A DNA stretch of 64,000 nt from Flavobacterium sp. 9R (GCF_902506345.1 NZ_LR733413.1:1404569-1468568), one strand, 5' to 3'. Numbered from the stretch's first letter, positions 8,601-17,237 are shown. A program made the numbers and translations. Notes: generated by a model not told the origin, from the sequence alone.

Positions 8601-9011
8601 GTCTTTTGGAGTAGCAGTAACGCTAATTGTTGTGTTTTCTTTGAATCTTCTAGCTGTTTCTTTTACTACTGCAAAAGCTTCAGGAAGAATTTCCATTAAG
8701 GTTTTTTCAGAAATGTCATAAGCTTCTTTTTCAAGAGCATCGATGGCGATATAAATATCTTCTCTTTTATCGATATCAGAAATAGTTTCTACTTCATCTT
8801 TCAAAGCCGCAATCTTGGCGTCTTTTTCAGCTCTTGCTTGTTTGATTTTTTCTTTAAAAAAGATAGTTTTAGCTCTTAATTCGTCGTGAGACAACGCTTG
8901 TAAAGGTGCTTCAAAAGTTTTTATCTTATTTAGATAAGGTTGTAATGCTTTAACGTCTTTTTGAGACTTATCGCCTACAAATACTTTTAGTATGCTGTTT
9001 ATGAAACTCAT
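5667..9011 (-). CDS. secA: Preprotein translocase ATPase SecA
   Basis: Motor ATPase of the SecYEG translocon. It has 1114 residues, longer than the roughly 900 of E. coli but normal for Flavobacteria because of an insertion after the first nucleotide-binding half. Walker A QTGEGKT is at 193-199, and the Walker B VDEVDS with LIDDARTPLIISG lies near 300-320. The second motor half carries GTTSVEIS, the GRAGRQGDPG motif and the helical scaffold with EVVYKRRRHAL. The C-terminus (KKAESLLAAGTWVLVS) has no CxCx8CH zinc motif, so it lacks the SecB/lipid-binding tail of proteobacterial SecA. It stands alone, with terminators on both sides. Confidence 0.97.
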   Translation of the reverse strand: MSFINSILKVFVGDKSQKDVKALQPYLNKIKTFEAPLQALSHDELRAKTIFFKEKIKQARAEKDAKIAALKDEVETISDIDKREDIYIAIDALEKEAYDISEKTLMEILPEAFAVVKETARRFKENTTISVTATPKDRELSATKSYINIVGDTANWANSWNAAGKEITWDMIHYDVQLIGGMVLHQGKISEMQTGEGKTLVATLPLYLNALTGNGVHLVTVNDYLAKRDSTWKAPLFEFHGLTVDCIDNHEPNSEGRKKAYDADITYGTNNEFGFDYLRDNMAHSPEDLVQRKHNYAIVDEVDSVLIDDARTPLIISGPVPQGDRHEFNELKPKIENLVSLQRQLANGFLAEAKKLIKEGNTKDGGFNLLRAYRSLPKNKALIKFLSEEGIKQLLQKTENQYMQDNNREMHIVDEALYFVIEEKNNQVELTDNGIKFLSGDTDADFFVLPDIGTEIAAIEKQNLDKDTEAEAKERLFQDFGVKSERIHTLTQLLKAYSLFEKDVEYVIMDNKILIVDEQTGRIMDGRRYSDGLHQAIEAKENVKIEAATQTFATVTLQNYFRMYNKLGGMTGTAVTEAGELWQIYKLDVVEIPTNRGMARIDKDDLIYKTTREKFNAVIEDVTELSKAGRPVLIGTTSVEISELLSRMLKMRGVTHNVLNAKMHKQEAQIVEEAGKPGVVTIATNMAGRGTDIKLTSEVKAAGGLAIIGTERHDSRRVDRQLRGRAGRQGDPGSSQFYVSLEDNLMRLFGSERVAKVMDRMGLQEGEVIQHSMMTKSIERAQKKVEENNFGVRKRLLEYDDVMNAQREVVYKRRRHALHGERLKLDIANMLYDTCELIVTNNKLSNDFKNFEFELIRYFSITSPVSESDFAKLNEMELTGKVYKATLDFYTEKTARSAREAFPIIKSVYEDPNNQFERIVVPFSDGIKSLNVVTDLKKAYDTEGAQLVADFEKNITLAIVDEAWKKHLRKMDELKQSVQLAVHEQKDPLLIYKLEAFNLFRSMLDNVNKEVISFLFKGDLPAQENQRIQEAKEVERPKDDYQLNKDEIENSESINREAGQTQARQVTETIVRDQPKINRNDTVTIQEVATGKTETMKYKKAESLLAAGTWVLVS

Positions 9012-9053
9012 GATTTAGTTGTATTTCTGTTTTATATTTTGTGTTATTTATAA

Positions 9054-9088
9054 CAAAAAAAAAGCCTCTTTTTTGAGACTTTTTCTTG
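9054..9088 (-). terminator. Terminator after the DUF2795 gene
   Basis: On the minus strand AGTCTC and GAGGCT pair around six A, followed by a run of nine T. It lies downstream of the DUF2795 stop and upstream of secA, separating the two. Confidence 0.7.
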
Positions 9089-9097
9089 GGTTACTTT

Positions 9098-9319
9098 TTA
9101 ATACTCATCCTCGTTCCAAAGATAATCTTCGTCAGTTGGATAATCTGGCCAAATTTCTTCCATTGATTCATATATCTCGCCCTCATCTTCAATAGATTGA
9201 AGGTTTTCTACTACTTCTAATGGAGCACCAGCTCTAATAGCGTAGTCAATAAGTTCGTCTTTGTTAGCAGGCCATGGTGCATCACTTAAATAAGATGCTA
9301 ATTCTAATGTCCAATACAT
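9098..9319 (-). CDS. DUF2795 domain protein
   Basis: Small acidic cytosolic protein of 73 residues. The start MYWTLELASYLSDAPWPANK is chosen at 9319 because a complete promoter lies just upstream; longer in-frame forms would overlap it. The motif APWPANKDELIDYAIRAGAP is the core of the DUF2795 family, a small helical domain; the second half is strongly acidic and aromatic (ESMEEIWPDYPTDEDYLW). The family is widely conserved in Bacteroidota but has no established function. Between the PduO enzyme and secA, separately promoted and terminated, so it forms its own transcription unit. Confidence 0.85.
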   Translation of the reverse strand: MYWTLELASYLSDAPWPANKDELIDYAIRAGAPLEVVENLQSIEDEGEIYESMEEIWPDYPTDEDYLWNEDEY

Positions 9320-9340
9320 ATTTTGTCGATTTAATTTGTG

Positions 9341-9370
9341 CAAAAATAATTTTTTTACGGAATAAAACAA
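9341..9370 (-). promoter_or_regulatory. Complete -33/-7 promoter of the DUF2795 gene
   Basis: On the minus strand TTG (9368-9370), 19 bases, then TATTTTTG (9341-9348). This fits the F. johnsoniae consensus of TTG and TAnnTTTG with 17-23 bp spacing. Predicted start near 9334, giving a leader of about 14 nt. Confidence 0.65.
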
Positions 9371-9425
9371 GTAAAAAGGGATTTATTTTTGCGTAAAGTT
9401 AAGAACGTTTTTTTTAGGAAAAGAT

Positions 9426-9995
9426 TTACTTTCTCGGAATCCATTTTACTTCCTCAGCGTTTAAGTCTAGGGTCAACTTTCGTGCCAATACAAAAAGATA
9501 GTCAGAAAGTCGGTTTAAGTACTGAATTGCTATTGGAGCTACTGGCTCGTTATGACTTAAATGTACCGCTAAACGCTCAGCACGTCGACATACACAACGG
9601 GCAATATGACAATATGACACTGTGGTATGTCCGCCTGGAAGTACAAAATGCGTCATTGGAGGCAATAAAGCTTCCATTGTGTCAATTTCTATTTCAAGGA
9701 ATTCAATATCTTGATCAGTAATGCCTAAGTTTTTTAGACGCAATTCACCGTTTTTTAGCACCTCTTTTTCTGGTGGAGTGGCAAGAATAGCTCCAATAGT
9801 AAATAAGCGATCCTGCACTTCTATGAGCGTGTTTTTGTAATGGTTGTCCATTTCTTGGTCGCGAATCAAGCCAATGTAGGAATTCAGCTCATCGACTGTA
9901 CCGTAGCTTTCAATTCGAGCGTGATCTTTCGGTACTCGAGTTCCTCCAAATAGGGATGTAGTTCCTGAGTCACCAGTTTTAGTATATACTTTCAT
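9426..9995 (-). CDS. pduO: PduO-type ATP:cob(I)alamin adenosyltransferase
   Basis: Makes adenosylcobalamin by transferring the 5'-deoxyadenosyl group from ATP to cob(I)alamin. It has 189 residues, the standard length for a single-domain PduO/MMAB enzyme. The N-terminal ATP loop KVYTKTGDSGTTSLFGGTRV and the following ESYGTVDELNSYIG are diagnostic, as is the helix CRRAERLAVHLS near residue 135. The protein is a cytosolic trimer in the family. It supplies coenzyme B12 to mutases or related enzymes not seen here; the radical SAM protein at 36364 is only loosely connected. Neighbours share its strand but not its pathway. Confidence 0.95.
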   Translation of the reverse strand: MKVYTKTGDSGTTSLFGGTRVPKDHARIESYGTVDELNSYIGLIRDQEMDNHYKNTLIEVQDRLFTIGAILATPPEKEVLKNGELRLKNLGITDQDIEFLEIEIDTMEALLPPMTHFVLPGGHTTVSYCHIARCVCRRAERLAVHLSHNEPVAPIAIQYLNRLSDYLFVLARKLTLDLNAEEVKWIPRK

Positions 9996-10049
9996 TAGGG
10001 TAAGTGTTCTAAGTTTATTTTATCAATGGTTGTTGATGGCTGTAAATAT

Positions 10050-10082
10050 AAAAAAAGACCGCTAAAAGCAGTCTTTCTTTAG
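10050..10082 (-). terminator. Terminator after the M16 peptidase gene
   Basis: On the minus strand AAAGACTGCT and AGCGGTCTTT pair around TTT with one wobble, followed by a T-run. It lies just after the stop at 10095. Confidence 0.75.
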
Positions 10083-10094
10083 TGGATAAAAAAA

Positions 10095-13022
10095 TTAGAA
10101 TCCGAAAATTTCTTCTAAAGATACTTTCTTTATTTCTCCTAATTTTTTCATTTCATTCATATCAATCTTACTTTCAGAAGCTACAATGGCATAACTGTAA
10201 GGTTTATTAGCTATGAAGTTATTGTGAAAAGTTTTGAGGTCATTCATAGAAATTTGTTCTACAGTTGAGAATGTCTTTTTTCTAATATCGTCTTTTAATC
10301 CCAATTGTTTTGCAGCTAGGTAATTAAAAATAATATTGTCTTGCGTAATTCTTTCGGTTTGAATGTCTTTTTTAACTTGACCTTTGGCTAAATTTAAATT
10401 TTCGCTTAATTCAGGTAAGTTGTTCAAAAGTTCATTCATCGCTGTTGTAGCTTCTTTGAATTTGTCCGCTTGACTTCCGACATAATTCAAAACAAGATAG
10501 TTGTCTTCTTTCTTTTGAGGTTCTACATAATATCCATAGGTGCTATAAGCTAAGGCTTTACTTTCTCTGATAGTTTGAAAAACCACTGATCCCATACCAC
10601 CACCGAAATAGTTATTGAATACGTTAATGATTGCATTTTTATTGGCATCATAGGTTTCCGTATTTCTTACCCAACGCGTTTCAGCTTGTACCATATCATA
10701 ATTGGTAAAAAACACTTGGTTTTGAGTTTGAACCAATGGCTTGAAAACTTTGGCTGCTGGTGTTGCAGTAAAAGTTGCTGGAACTTTGTGTAGGGCTTTT
10801 AATTGATTCACAAAAGTAGTTAATGGTGCTGGACCATAATAAATGATCGTTTGTTCGTAATTGTTCATATTTTTCAAACGACTCATTAAATCTTCTGTTG
10901 TCAAGGATTCTAATTCAGCTGTTGTTAAAATAGAGTTGAATTTATTTACTGGGCCATAAGTAGCATAGCTAGTTAGTCCTTGTAAAATAGCATTTTTGTT
11001 TGCTTTTACATCTTTTCTAGATTTTGCAATCCTTGCTTTTAAAGCTTTCAACGCATTTTCATCAGCTTTGGCATTTGAAATCACTTCTTCGTACAATTGA
11101 ACTGCTTTTTCAAAATTTTCTTGTAATCCTTCAATGCTCACGGTGGTATATTCTTCACCACTTGAGATATTGAAACTACAGGCAATTTTATAGAATGCTT
11201 TTGAAATTTGTTCAGTACTCATTTTATCGGTACCTAAAAATTGAATGTATTGTGTTGCTAAGGCTTGTTTTGAGTCATTTAAAGTACCGATTTTATAACG
11301 GTATTTTAATCTAAAAATAGAGTTGTCTTTGTTTTGAACATAAAGTACTTCTGCTTTTTCGATTTTAGATTTCTGAATGTCTTTGTTGTAATCCAAAAAT
11401 ACAGGTGTTGAAGCAATGCTTGGAATCGCGTTGACTTGTTTTAAGAAGTCAGATTGTTTGTCCGCATTGGTTTCAACAGGAGTAATTTGTGGTTTTTCAA
11501 TTTTAACCTTGTTTTTGTTTTCTCCTTTTCTTTTGAAAACGACTACATAATTGTCTCCAAGATATTTGTTAGCAAAGGCTACAATATCTTCTTTTTTTAA
11601 TTTTGACAAATCGTTTACATAAGCTACTTGATCTCTCCAGTCTAATTCTGAAGTGAAATTGCTCATTAAATTGCTAGCGCGATCTCCGTATTTTTCAGTT
11701 TCGTAGATTTTACTTTTTTTAATGTTATTGATGATTGAAGGAATTAAATCATCATCAAAATTTCCTTTCTTTAAATTTTCAATCTCAGCTAAGACTAATG
11801 CTTTTGCTTCTTCTAAGGTTTGACCAGTAGTAGGTGCTGCAGATAAATAAAGAACACTATAATCGATTAGGCTGTAGTTGAATGCACTTGCGCGAAGCAT
11901 TTTTTGTTTCTTAACTAAATTAAGATCCAATAAACCAGCTTTGCCATTAGTAAGCACTTGTCCAACTAAATTTGCTAATAAGGCATCTTTGTCTTTGTTA
12001 CCAGGAAGACGGTAACCGATGGCAAAACTCTCCGCATCTGGGCCAACAACTTCAATCGCTATTGGTGCTGTTATTGGAGCTTCTGGTTCAAAAGTGTATT
12101 TTTCAATTGCTTTAGGTTGCATATAAGCAAAAGCCTTGTCTATTTTTGCAATTACCTCATCTGGATTGAAATCACCTGACAAGATAACTCCCATATTGTT
12201 AGGTACGTAGTATTTGTTAAAATACTTTCTGATTTCTATTAAGGATGGATTTTTTAAATGTTCAACTGTTCCAATAGTGGTTTGTAAACCATAATTGTGT
12301 TTTTTGAATAAGTTGGAAAATAAAGCTTCCGAAACTTTACGACCATCATTATCTAAACTCCTGTTTTTTTCTTCATAAACGGCTTCTAGCTCGGTATGAA
12401 AAATTCTTAGAATTGGATTTCTAAAACGTTCCGCCTGTACGGCCAAGTATTTGTCCAAAGAACTACTTGGAACATCATCAGTATATACCGTTTGCTCAAA
12501 AGATGTAAAAGCATTCGTTCCTTGTGCGCCCATAGCAGACATCATTTTGTCGTATTCATTGGCAATAGAGTATTTACTGGCAACTCCCGAAGTTTGATCG
12601 ATTTTCTTATAGATTTCTTTTCTTTCGATGCTGTCTTTTGATTTGTTGAATTGCTCATACAAAGCGTCAATTTTGTCTAATTCAACTTTTTCTTTAGACC
12701 AATCTAAGGTTCCGTATTTGTCAGTTCCTTTAAAAAGCATATGCTCTAAGTAATGAGCTAATCCAGTATTGGTAGAGGGATCGGTTTTGCTTCCTGCTTT
12801 GATAGCGATGTAAGCCTGAATACGAGGGTCTTTTTTAGTCGGACTTAAGGTTACAGTTAAGCCGTTTTTTAAAGTGTAGAAACGGGCTTTGGTAGCGTCA
12901 TTAGTGACATACTTGTAAGTATATCCTTTACTTGAAGCTTCTTTCCATTCAATAGGATCTTGTGCTACAACAGTCGAAATTGAGCATAAGAATAATAAAG
13001 ATAAAATTGGTTTTTTGAACAT
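10095..13022 (-). CDS. M16-family zinc metallopeptidase, secreted
   Basis: A 975-residue pitrilysin/insulinase-type peptidase with both halves in one chain. The N-terminus (MFKKPILSLLFLCSISTVVA) is a signal peptide, so it acts in the periplasm or at the envelope. The inverted zinc motif HxxEH is His90-Tyr-Leu-Glu93-His94, and the distal zinc glutamate lies in ELEAVYEEKNRSLDND. The second half, from about residue 540, has the M16C fold without a zinc motif, as expected for the inactive partner domain. Genes of this type are common in Flavobacteria; the substrate is unknown. The ABC ATPase gene starts upstream with 24 bases between, so they may share a transcript. Confidence 0.92.
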   Translation of the reverse strand: MFKKPILSLLFLCSISTVVAQDPIEWKEASSKGYTYKYVTNDATKARFYTLKNGLTVTLSPTKKDPRIQAYIAIKAGSKTDPSTNTGLAHYLEHMLFKGTDKYGTLDWSKEKVELDKIDALYEQFNKSKDSIERKEIYKKIDQTSGVASKYSIANEYDKMMSAMGAQGTNAFTSFEQTVYTDDVPSSSLDKYLAVQAERFRNPILRIFHTELEAVYEEKNRSLDNDGRKVSEALFSNLFKKHNYGLQTTIGTVEHLKNPSLIEIRKYFNKYYVPNNMGVILSGDFNPDEVIAKIDKAFAYMQPKAIEKYTFEPEAPITAPIAIEVVGPDAESFAIGYRLPGNKDKDALLANLVGQVLTNGKAGLLDLNLVKKQKMLRASAFNYSLIDYSVLYLSAAPTTGQTLEEAKALVLAEIENLKKGNFDDDLIPSIINNIKKSKIYETEKYGDRASNLMSNFTSELDWRDQVAYVNDLSKLKKEDIVAFANKYLGDNYVVVFKRKGENKNKVKIEKPQITPVETNADKQSDFLKQVNAIPSIASTPVFLDYNKDIQKSKIEKAEVLYVQNKDNSIFRLKYRYKIGTLNDSKQALATQYIQFLGTDKMSTEQISKAFYKIACSFNISSGEEYTTVSIEGLQENFEKAVQLYEEVISNAKADENALKALKARIAKSRKDVKANKNAILQGLTSYATYGPVNKFNSILTTAELESLTTEDLMSRLKNMNNYEQTIIYYGPAPLTTFVNQLKALHKVPATFTATPAAKVFKPLVQTQNQVFFTNYDMVQAETRWVRNTETYDANKNAIINVFNNYFGGGMGSVVFQTIRESKALAYSTYGYYVEPQKKEDNYLVLNYVGSQADKFKEATTAMNELLNNLPELSENLNLAKGQVKKDIQTERITQDNIIFNYLAAKQLGLKDDIRKKTFSTVEQISMNDLKTFHNNFIANKPYSYAIVASESKIDMNEMKKLGEIKKVSLEEIFGF

Positions 13023-13046
13023 ATTTATAGTCTTGGTTAATGTGAA

Positions 13047-13733
13047 TTATTTTGTAGTATCTGTTTCGATCAATCCATCTCGCAAACGAATTACACGATG
13101 TGCATAAGCAGCAATATCTTCCTCGTGTGTAACTAAGATAACGGTATTTCCTTGTGCGTGAATGTCACCAAATAACTTCATAATTTCAACAGAAGTTTTA
13201 CTGTCTAGATTTCCTGTAGGCTCATCAGCAAGAATAATTGAGGGTTTGTTGACAAGGGCTCTTGCAATAGCAACACGCTGACGCTGACCTCCCGAAAGTT
13301 GGTTAGGTTGGTGATCCATTCTATCGGCTAGATTTACTTGTTGGAGTACATCAGTGGCTCTTGCTACACGTTCTGATTTAGAGTAACCAGCATAAATCAT
13401 TGGTAAAGCTACATTGTCTAGTGCGGTAGTTCTTGGCAAAAGGTTAAAAGTTTGAAAAACGAAGCCAATTTCTTTGTTTCTAATTTCGGCCAATTCATCA
13501 TCTTTCATTTTACTAACATCTTTCCCGTTAAGAATATAATTGCCGGAAGTAGGTGTGTCTAAACAACCTAAAAGATTCATCAATGTTGATTTTCCTGAAC
13601 CAGATGGCCCCATTAATGCAACATATTCCCCTTTTTTTATTTCTAAATCAATTCCTTTTAGTACATAAACGGTTTCGTTACCCAATGAAAAATTTCGTTT
13701 AATATTGGTTATTTTAATTAGTGATTCTGCCAT
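13047..13733 (-). CDS. LolD/MacB-type ABC transporter ATP-binding protein
   Basis: A 228-residue ABC ATPase. Walker A GPSGSGKS is at 42-49, the signature is [15 protein letters not shown], Walker B is [13 protein letters not shown], and the switch histidine follows in VILVTHEE. The motif around the Q-loop ([12 protein letters not shown]) and the overall length are those of the LolD/MacB/FtsE subfamily, which work with FtsX-fold permeases in lipoprotein release, efflux or peptidoglycan control. No permease lies beside it here; the partner must be encoded elsewhere, or the following M16 peptidase is a functional neighbour. Substrate unknown. Confidence 0.93.
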   Translation of the reverse strand: MAESLIKITNIKRNFSLGNETVYVLKGIDLEIKKGEYVALMGPSGSGKSTLMNLLGCLDTPTSGNYILNGKDVSKMKDDELAEIRNKEIGFVFQTFNLLPRTTALDNVALPMIYAGYSKSERVARATDVLQQVNLADRMDHQPNQLSGGQRQRVAIARALVNKPSIILADEPTGNLDSKTSVEIMKLFGDIHAQGNTVILVTHEEDIAAYAHRVIRLRDGLIETDTTK

Positions 13734-13848
13734 CGACTATTGAATAAAGATTAATGTTGTTTTAAATTCGTTTTAAAAATACGAAATAGATTTTCATTAG
13801 TTGACCGAATTTGATTTCCGTTACAACTTTATGGTAATTTTAATGTTT

Positions 13849-14628
13849 TTATAAGCGAATTGTAAAATGTTCTTTGGCTTGCTCTTCTCTAAAAAAAACA
13901 AATCCCCACTGAAAGGTGTCTATTGTAACTCGAACTTTTGGGTGTTCTTTTATTTGTTCCCAAGCTTCTTCCATATCATTTGACCAATGAATATCGTCAA
14001 AAATCCAAAGGGTTTCATTGTTTACGGTTGGTAATAATTGTTCAAAGTAGGTTAAAGTTGCTTTTTTCGAATGATTGCCGTCAAAGTAAATAAGGTCATA
14101 GTTTTTTAAATAGAGATTATCAGCATTCAAGAAAGATTCGAATTGACTAGTAATTGATTCAATTGCGTTAAAGTTGAATTGTTGAAATTGCTCTTTGGCT
14201 ATTTTTGAAGTTTCGGGACAGCCCTCTAGAGTCGTTAGCTTGGCCTTTGGATTGCCTAAAGCTAGAGCAGAAGTCGCCAATCCCAAGGAAGTACCGATTT
14301 CCAAAATTGATTTTGGCTGAAAATACCGTGTTATTCGGAATAATAACTTGGCTCGTTTTGATGAAATACCAGCTGTTTTTGCAATTCTTGAAATCTGCCT
14401 TTTGTTGGATTTTAAAACTCTTGAACCTGCGCCAAAATCAGTAACATCGATAGTGTTTTTGTTTTCTAATAATGCTTTTCTGTAGTGTTTTATTATGGCA
14501 TACTCGGGTTTGTTTTTTTTGTCATAAAAACATTTTGTGACTAAAGAAAAAACGAAAGGCGAATGTACACCGTGTTCATTCTTGGAGTTCCAAAGGAAAA
14601 GTAAATAGGATTTTATTTGAAAAAGCAT
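13849..14628 (-). CDS. Class I SAM-dependent methyltransferase
   Basis: A 259-residue Rossmann-fold methyltransferase. Motif I is LEIGTSLGLAT at 109-119, motif II has the acidic residue in TTLEGCPE, and YDLIYFDGNHSK matches the metal/O-methyltransferase-like motif IV. The N-terminal 100 residues (helical, with NEHGVHSPFVFSLV) are a conserved Flavobacterial extension. The order resembles the catechol O-methyltransferase-like group, but the substrate cannot be predicted. Single gene with terminator-bounded neighbours; 115 bases separate it from the ABC ATPase. Confidence 0.85.
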   Translation of the reverse strand: MLFQIKSYLLFLWNSKNEHGVHSPFVFSLVTKCFYDKKNKPEYAIIKHYRKALLENKNTIDVTDFGAGSRVLKSNKRQISRIAKTAGISSKRAKLLFRITRYFQPKSILEIGTSLGLATSALALGNPKAKLTTLEGCPETSKIAKEQFQQFNFNAIESITSQFESFLNADNLYLKNYDLIYFDGNHSKKATLTYFEQLLPTVNNETLWIFDDIHWSNDMEEAWEQIKEHPKVRVTIDTFQWGFVFFREEQAKEHFTIRL

Positions 14629-14727
14629 GTTGTGTCAAAAGATTTTAATAGTTGAAAGTTTAAAATAACCATTCATCTCCTGTTACAAAGAAAAGCACAA
14701 AAAAGAACAATTTAAATCTAAGTGCAA

Positions 14728-14768
14728 AAAAAAGCCACAACAAAATAATTTTAGTTGTGACTTTACTA
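14728..14768 (-). terminator. Terminator after the FKBP lipoprotein gene
   Basis: On the minus strand AAAGTCACAAC and GTTGTGGCTTT form a stem with one mismatch around an AT-rich loop, followed by eight T. It lies 20 bases after the stop at 14787. Confidence 0.75.
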
Positions 14769-14786
14769 TGTTTTTTAGTTTCAGAA

Positions 14787-15260
14787 TTAGTTTACCGAAA
14801 TCAAATGGATTTCAAAAATTATCACAGAACCCGCTGGAATCGGACCTTGAGGTCTTCCGCCATAACCTAAGTGTGCTGGAATAAATAACACCCCTTTTCC
14901 ACCTGGTTTAAAGAATGGAATGCCTTCTTGCCAGCCTTTTATCAAGTTCGACAAAGGAAATGCTACACCAGCTGTGGTGCTTTGGTCAAAAACCTGCCCA
15001 TTGGTCAAGTAACCTTTGTAGGCCACAGTAACATTTGAGCTTACTGTAGGATTAGTACCTGTGCCTTGTTCTGAGATAGTGTAGTACAATCCAGAATCTG
15101 TGCGTTGTGCTGTCGTGATATTGTTTTTTGTTAAGTATTCTTTTATTTCTTGTTCATTTTTTGCGGTGTAATCTACCGTTTCAGACGGAGCAATCGGCTC
15201 AGAGTCAGAGCAAGAAAATAATAGTAAAAAGGCAAACAATGTGAAGATTTTCTTTGTCAT
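14787..15260 (-). CDS. FKBP-type peptidyl-prolyl isomerase lipoprotein
   Basis: A 157-residue peptidyl-prolyl cis-trans isomerase. The N-terminus MTKKIFTLFAFLLLFSC has a lipobox (LLFSC), so it is lipid-anchored in the envelope. The FKBP domain fills the last 100 residues: VTVAYKGYLTNGQVFDQS, then FPLSNLIKGWQEGIPFFKPG and the closing VIIFEIHLISVN. The active-site residues Tyr, Asp, Phe, Trp and Ile of the family are at the expected places. The short linker before the domain is acidic. It resembles the GldI-type and related FKBPs of gliding Flavobacteria, but is short and without gld neighbours, so a general envelope folding role is the safest inference. Confidence 0.93.
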   Translation of the reverse strand: MTKKIFTLFAFLLLFSCSDSEPIAPSETVDYTAKNEQEIKEYLTKNNITTAQRTDSGLYYTISEQGTGTNPTVSSNVTVAYKGYLTNGQVFDQSTTAGVAFPLSNLIKGWQEGIPFFKPGGKGVLFIPAHLGYGGRPQGPIPAGSVIIFEIHLISVN

Positions 15261-15303
15261 AATTTTGATTAAATTGTTAATTAATGAAATTAGGATATAA
15301 AGT

Positions 15304-17166
15304 TTATCCTTCTAATTTGGCTGAAAGTTCAAACCAGCGTTCTTCTTTGCTTTCAATTTTTTTGATGATGTTTTCTAGTTCTTTGGCTTTTTTCTCGATT
15401 TCTGTATCGGCAACTTTTCCGTCTGAAAAAAGCTGTTCAATTTTGGACTTATCGATTTCTAAATCTTTGATTTCGCGTTCAATTTTTTGGAACTCTTTTT
15501 GTTCGTTGAACGTTAAATTTCCCGATGGATTATTTTGTTTCCATTCTTTTTTTTCTGCTTTATTGTCTTCTTTTTGAATTACATCGTTACTGTCTTCATA
15601 AGCTCTAAAGTCAGAGTAATTTCCTGGGAAAGTTTCTATTTCGCCTTGTCCTCTAAATACAAATAGTTGGTCTACGATTTTATCCATAAAATAACGATCG
15701 TGCGATACAACCACCAAACAACCTGGGTAATCTAAAAGAAAACTTTCTAAGACATTCAGCGTTACAATGTCTAAATCATTTGTTGGTTCGTCCAGAATCA
15801 AAAAGTTTGGATTCTGAATCAAAACGGTGCATAAATACAATCGTTTTAATTCGCCTCCACTCAATTTTTCTACATAATCGTATTGTTTTTTTGCATCAAA
15901 TAGAAAACGTTCCAATAATTGAGAAGCTGAAATCATTCTTCCTTTGGCTAAAGGGATGAATTCTCCGTACTCTTTGATTACATCAATTACTCGTTGTCCT
16001 GGTTTTGGGTTGATACCGCTTTGTGTGTAATATCCAATTTTGATTGTGTCTCCAACCACTACTTTTCCGTTGTCTAAAGGAAGTGTACCAGTAAGTAGAT
16101 TTAAAAAGGTTGATTTCCCAGTTCCGTTTTTGCCAATAATTCCGATACGTTCACCACGTTGAAAATCATAACTAAAATTATCCAGAATAACGTGGTCCTT
16201 GAACTTTTTGGAAATTTTATGAAGCTCTACGATTTTGCTTCCCATTCGCTCCATATTAATTTCGAGTTCAACTACGTTTTCTTTTCTACGACTTTGTGCT
16301 TTTTCTTTAATTACATAAAAATCGTCTTGACGTGATTTGGATTTTGTAGTTCTTGCTTTTGGTTGACGACGCATCCATTCAAGCTCTTTGACGAATAAAT
16401 TTTGAGCTTTATCTACACTAGCATTTTCAGAGGCAATACGTTCTTCTTTCTTTTCTAAATAATAAGAATAATTGCCTTTGTATTGGTATATTTTTCCGTT
16501 GTCGAGTTCAATGATTTCATTGCATACGCGCTCCAAAAAGAAACGGTCGTGTGTAACCATAAACAAGGTGATGTTTTCTTTTGCAAAATAGCTCTCCAAC
16601 CATTCAATCATTTCCAAATCGAGGTGATTCGTTGGTTCGTCAAGAATCAATAAATCAGGTCGATTAATCAAGATAATAGCTAAGGATAATCGCTTTTTTT
16701 GGCCACCAGAGAGACTTTTTACTTTAAGTTTGAAGTCCTCCAGCTTTAATTTGAACAAGATTTGTTTGTATTGTGTTTCAAAATCCCAAGCATTATGACG
16801 GTCCATAGCATCGAAAGCCTTTTGGTAAGCTTCTTCGTCTTCTGGGTTTTCTAGTGCTTTTTCGTAGGCTTCAATAACTTTCAAGCTTTCGTTATCGGAA
16901 GCAAAAATACTTTCCTCGATTGTTAATTCGTCTTGTAATTTATTATCCTGAGATAAAAAAGCCATTCTGATGCTTTTTCTTAAAACAACTTGCCCAGTAT
17001 CAGGTTCATCAAGACCATTAATAATGCTCATTATTGTTGTTTTTCCAGAACCATTTTTAGCAATAAAAGCAATTTTTTGGTCTTTGTTGATTCCGAACGA
17101 AATGTCTTTAAAGAGTGTTCGTTCTCCAAAAGATTTTGATATATTTTCTACAGAAAGGTAATTCAC
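15304..17166 (-). CDS. ABC-F family ATPase
   Basis: Soluble protein with two ABC domains in one chain and no membrane segment, so a ribosome-associated ABC-F factor of the Uup/EttA group. Walker A motifs are GKNGSGKT near residue 38 and GKNGTGKS near 350, each followed by LSGG signatures (LSGGQKKRLSLA, LSGGELKRLYL) and DEPTNHLD / DEPTNDLD. The C-terminal coiled coil (QKIEREIKDLEIDKSKIEQL) is typical of Uup-like proteins. The start is a GTG at 17164-17166 (620 residues): the family starts with NYLSVENISKSFGER and a -7 box lies just upstream; the longer frame to 17226 would begin upstream of the promoter. Confidence 0.92.
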   Translation of the reverse strand: MNYLSVENISKSFGERTLFKDISFGINKDQKIAFIAKNGSGKTTIMSIINGLDEPDTGQVVLRKSIRMAFLSQDNKLQDELTIEESIFASDNESLKVIEAYEKALENPEDEEAYQKAFDAMDRHNAWDFETQYKQILFKLKLEDFKLKVKSLSGGQKKRLSLAIILINRPDLLILDEPTNHLDLEMIEWLESYFAKENITLFMVTHDRFFLERVCNEIIELDNGKIYQYKGNYSYYLEKKEERIASENASVDKAQNLFVKELEWMRRQPKARTTKSKSRQDDFYVIKEKAQSRRKENVVELEINMERMGSKIVELHKISKKFKDHVILDNFSYDFQRGERIGIIGKNGTGKSTFLNLLTGTLPLDNGKVVVGDTIKIGYYTQSGINPKPGQRVIDVIKEYGEFIPLAKGRMISASQLLERFLFDAKKQYDYVEKLSGGELKRLYLCTVLIQNPNFLILDEPTNDLDIVTLNVLESFLLDYPGCLVVVSHDRYFMDKIVDQLFVFRGQGEIETFPGNYSDFRAYEDSNDVIQKEDNKAEKKEWKQNNPSGNLTFNEQKEFQKIEREIKDLEIDKSKIEQLFSDGKVADTEIEKKAKELENIIKKIESKEERWFELSAKLEG

Positions 17167-17181
17167 GAGTGTAATTTTTTG

Positions 17182-17189
17182 CAAAAGTA
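17182..17189 (-). promoter_or_regulatory. Predicted -7 box for the ABC-F gene
   Basis: TACTTTTG on the minus strand fits TAnnTTTG and ends 15 bases before the GTG start, supporting that start. No -33 TTG at the usual spacing. Confidence 0.45.
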
Positions 17190-17237
17190 AGTTTTTAAAA
17201 CGGAAGTTGCTATCCTTACTATTCAAATGGTTAGCTG

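Noticed and set aside
9384..9391. TATTTTTG on the plus strand, facing into cobalamin adenosyltransferase gene
   Set aside because: It would start an antisense RNA with no gene. The box overlaps an AT-rich divergent promoter region and has no -33 partner; likely a chance match.
9389..9721. 110-residue plus-strand ORF
   Set aside because: It lies antisense to the clearly coding PduO gene and has no recognisable domain.
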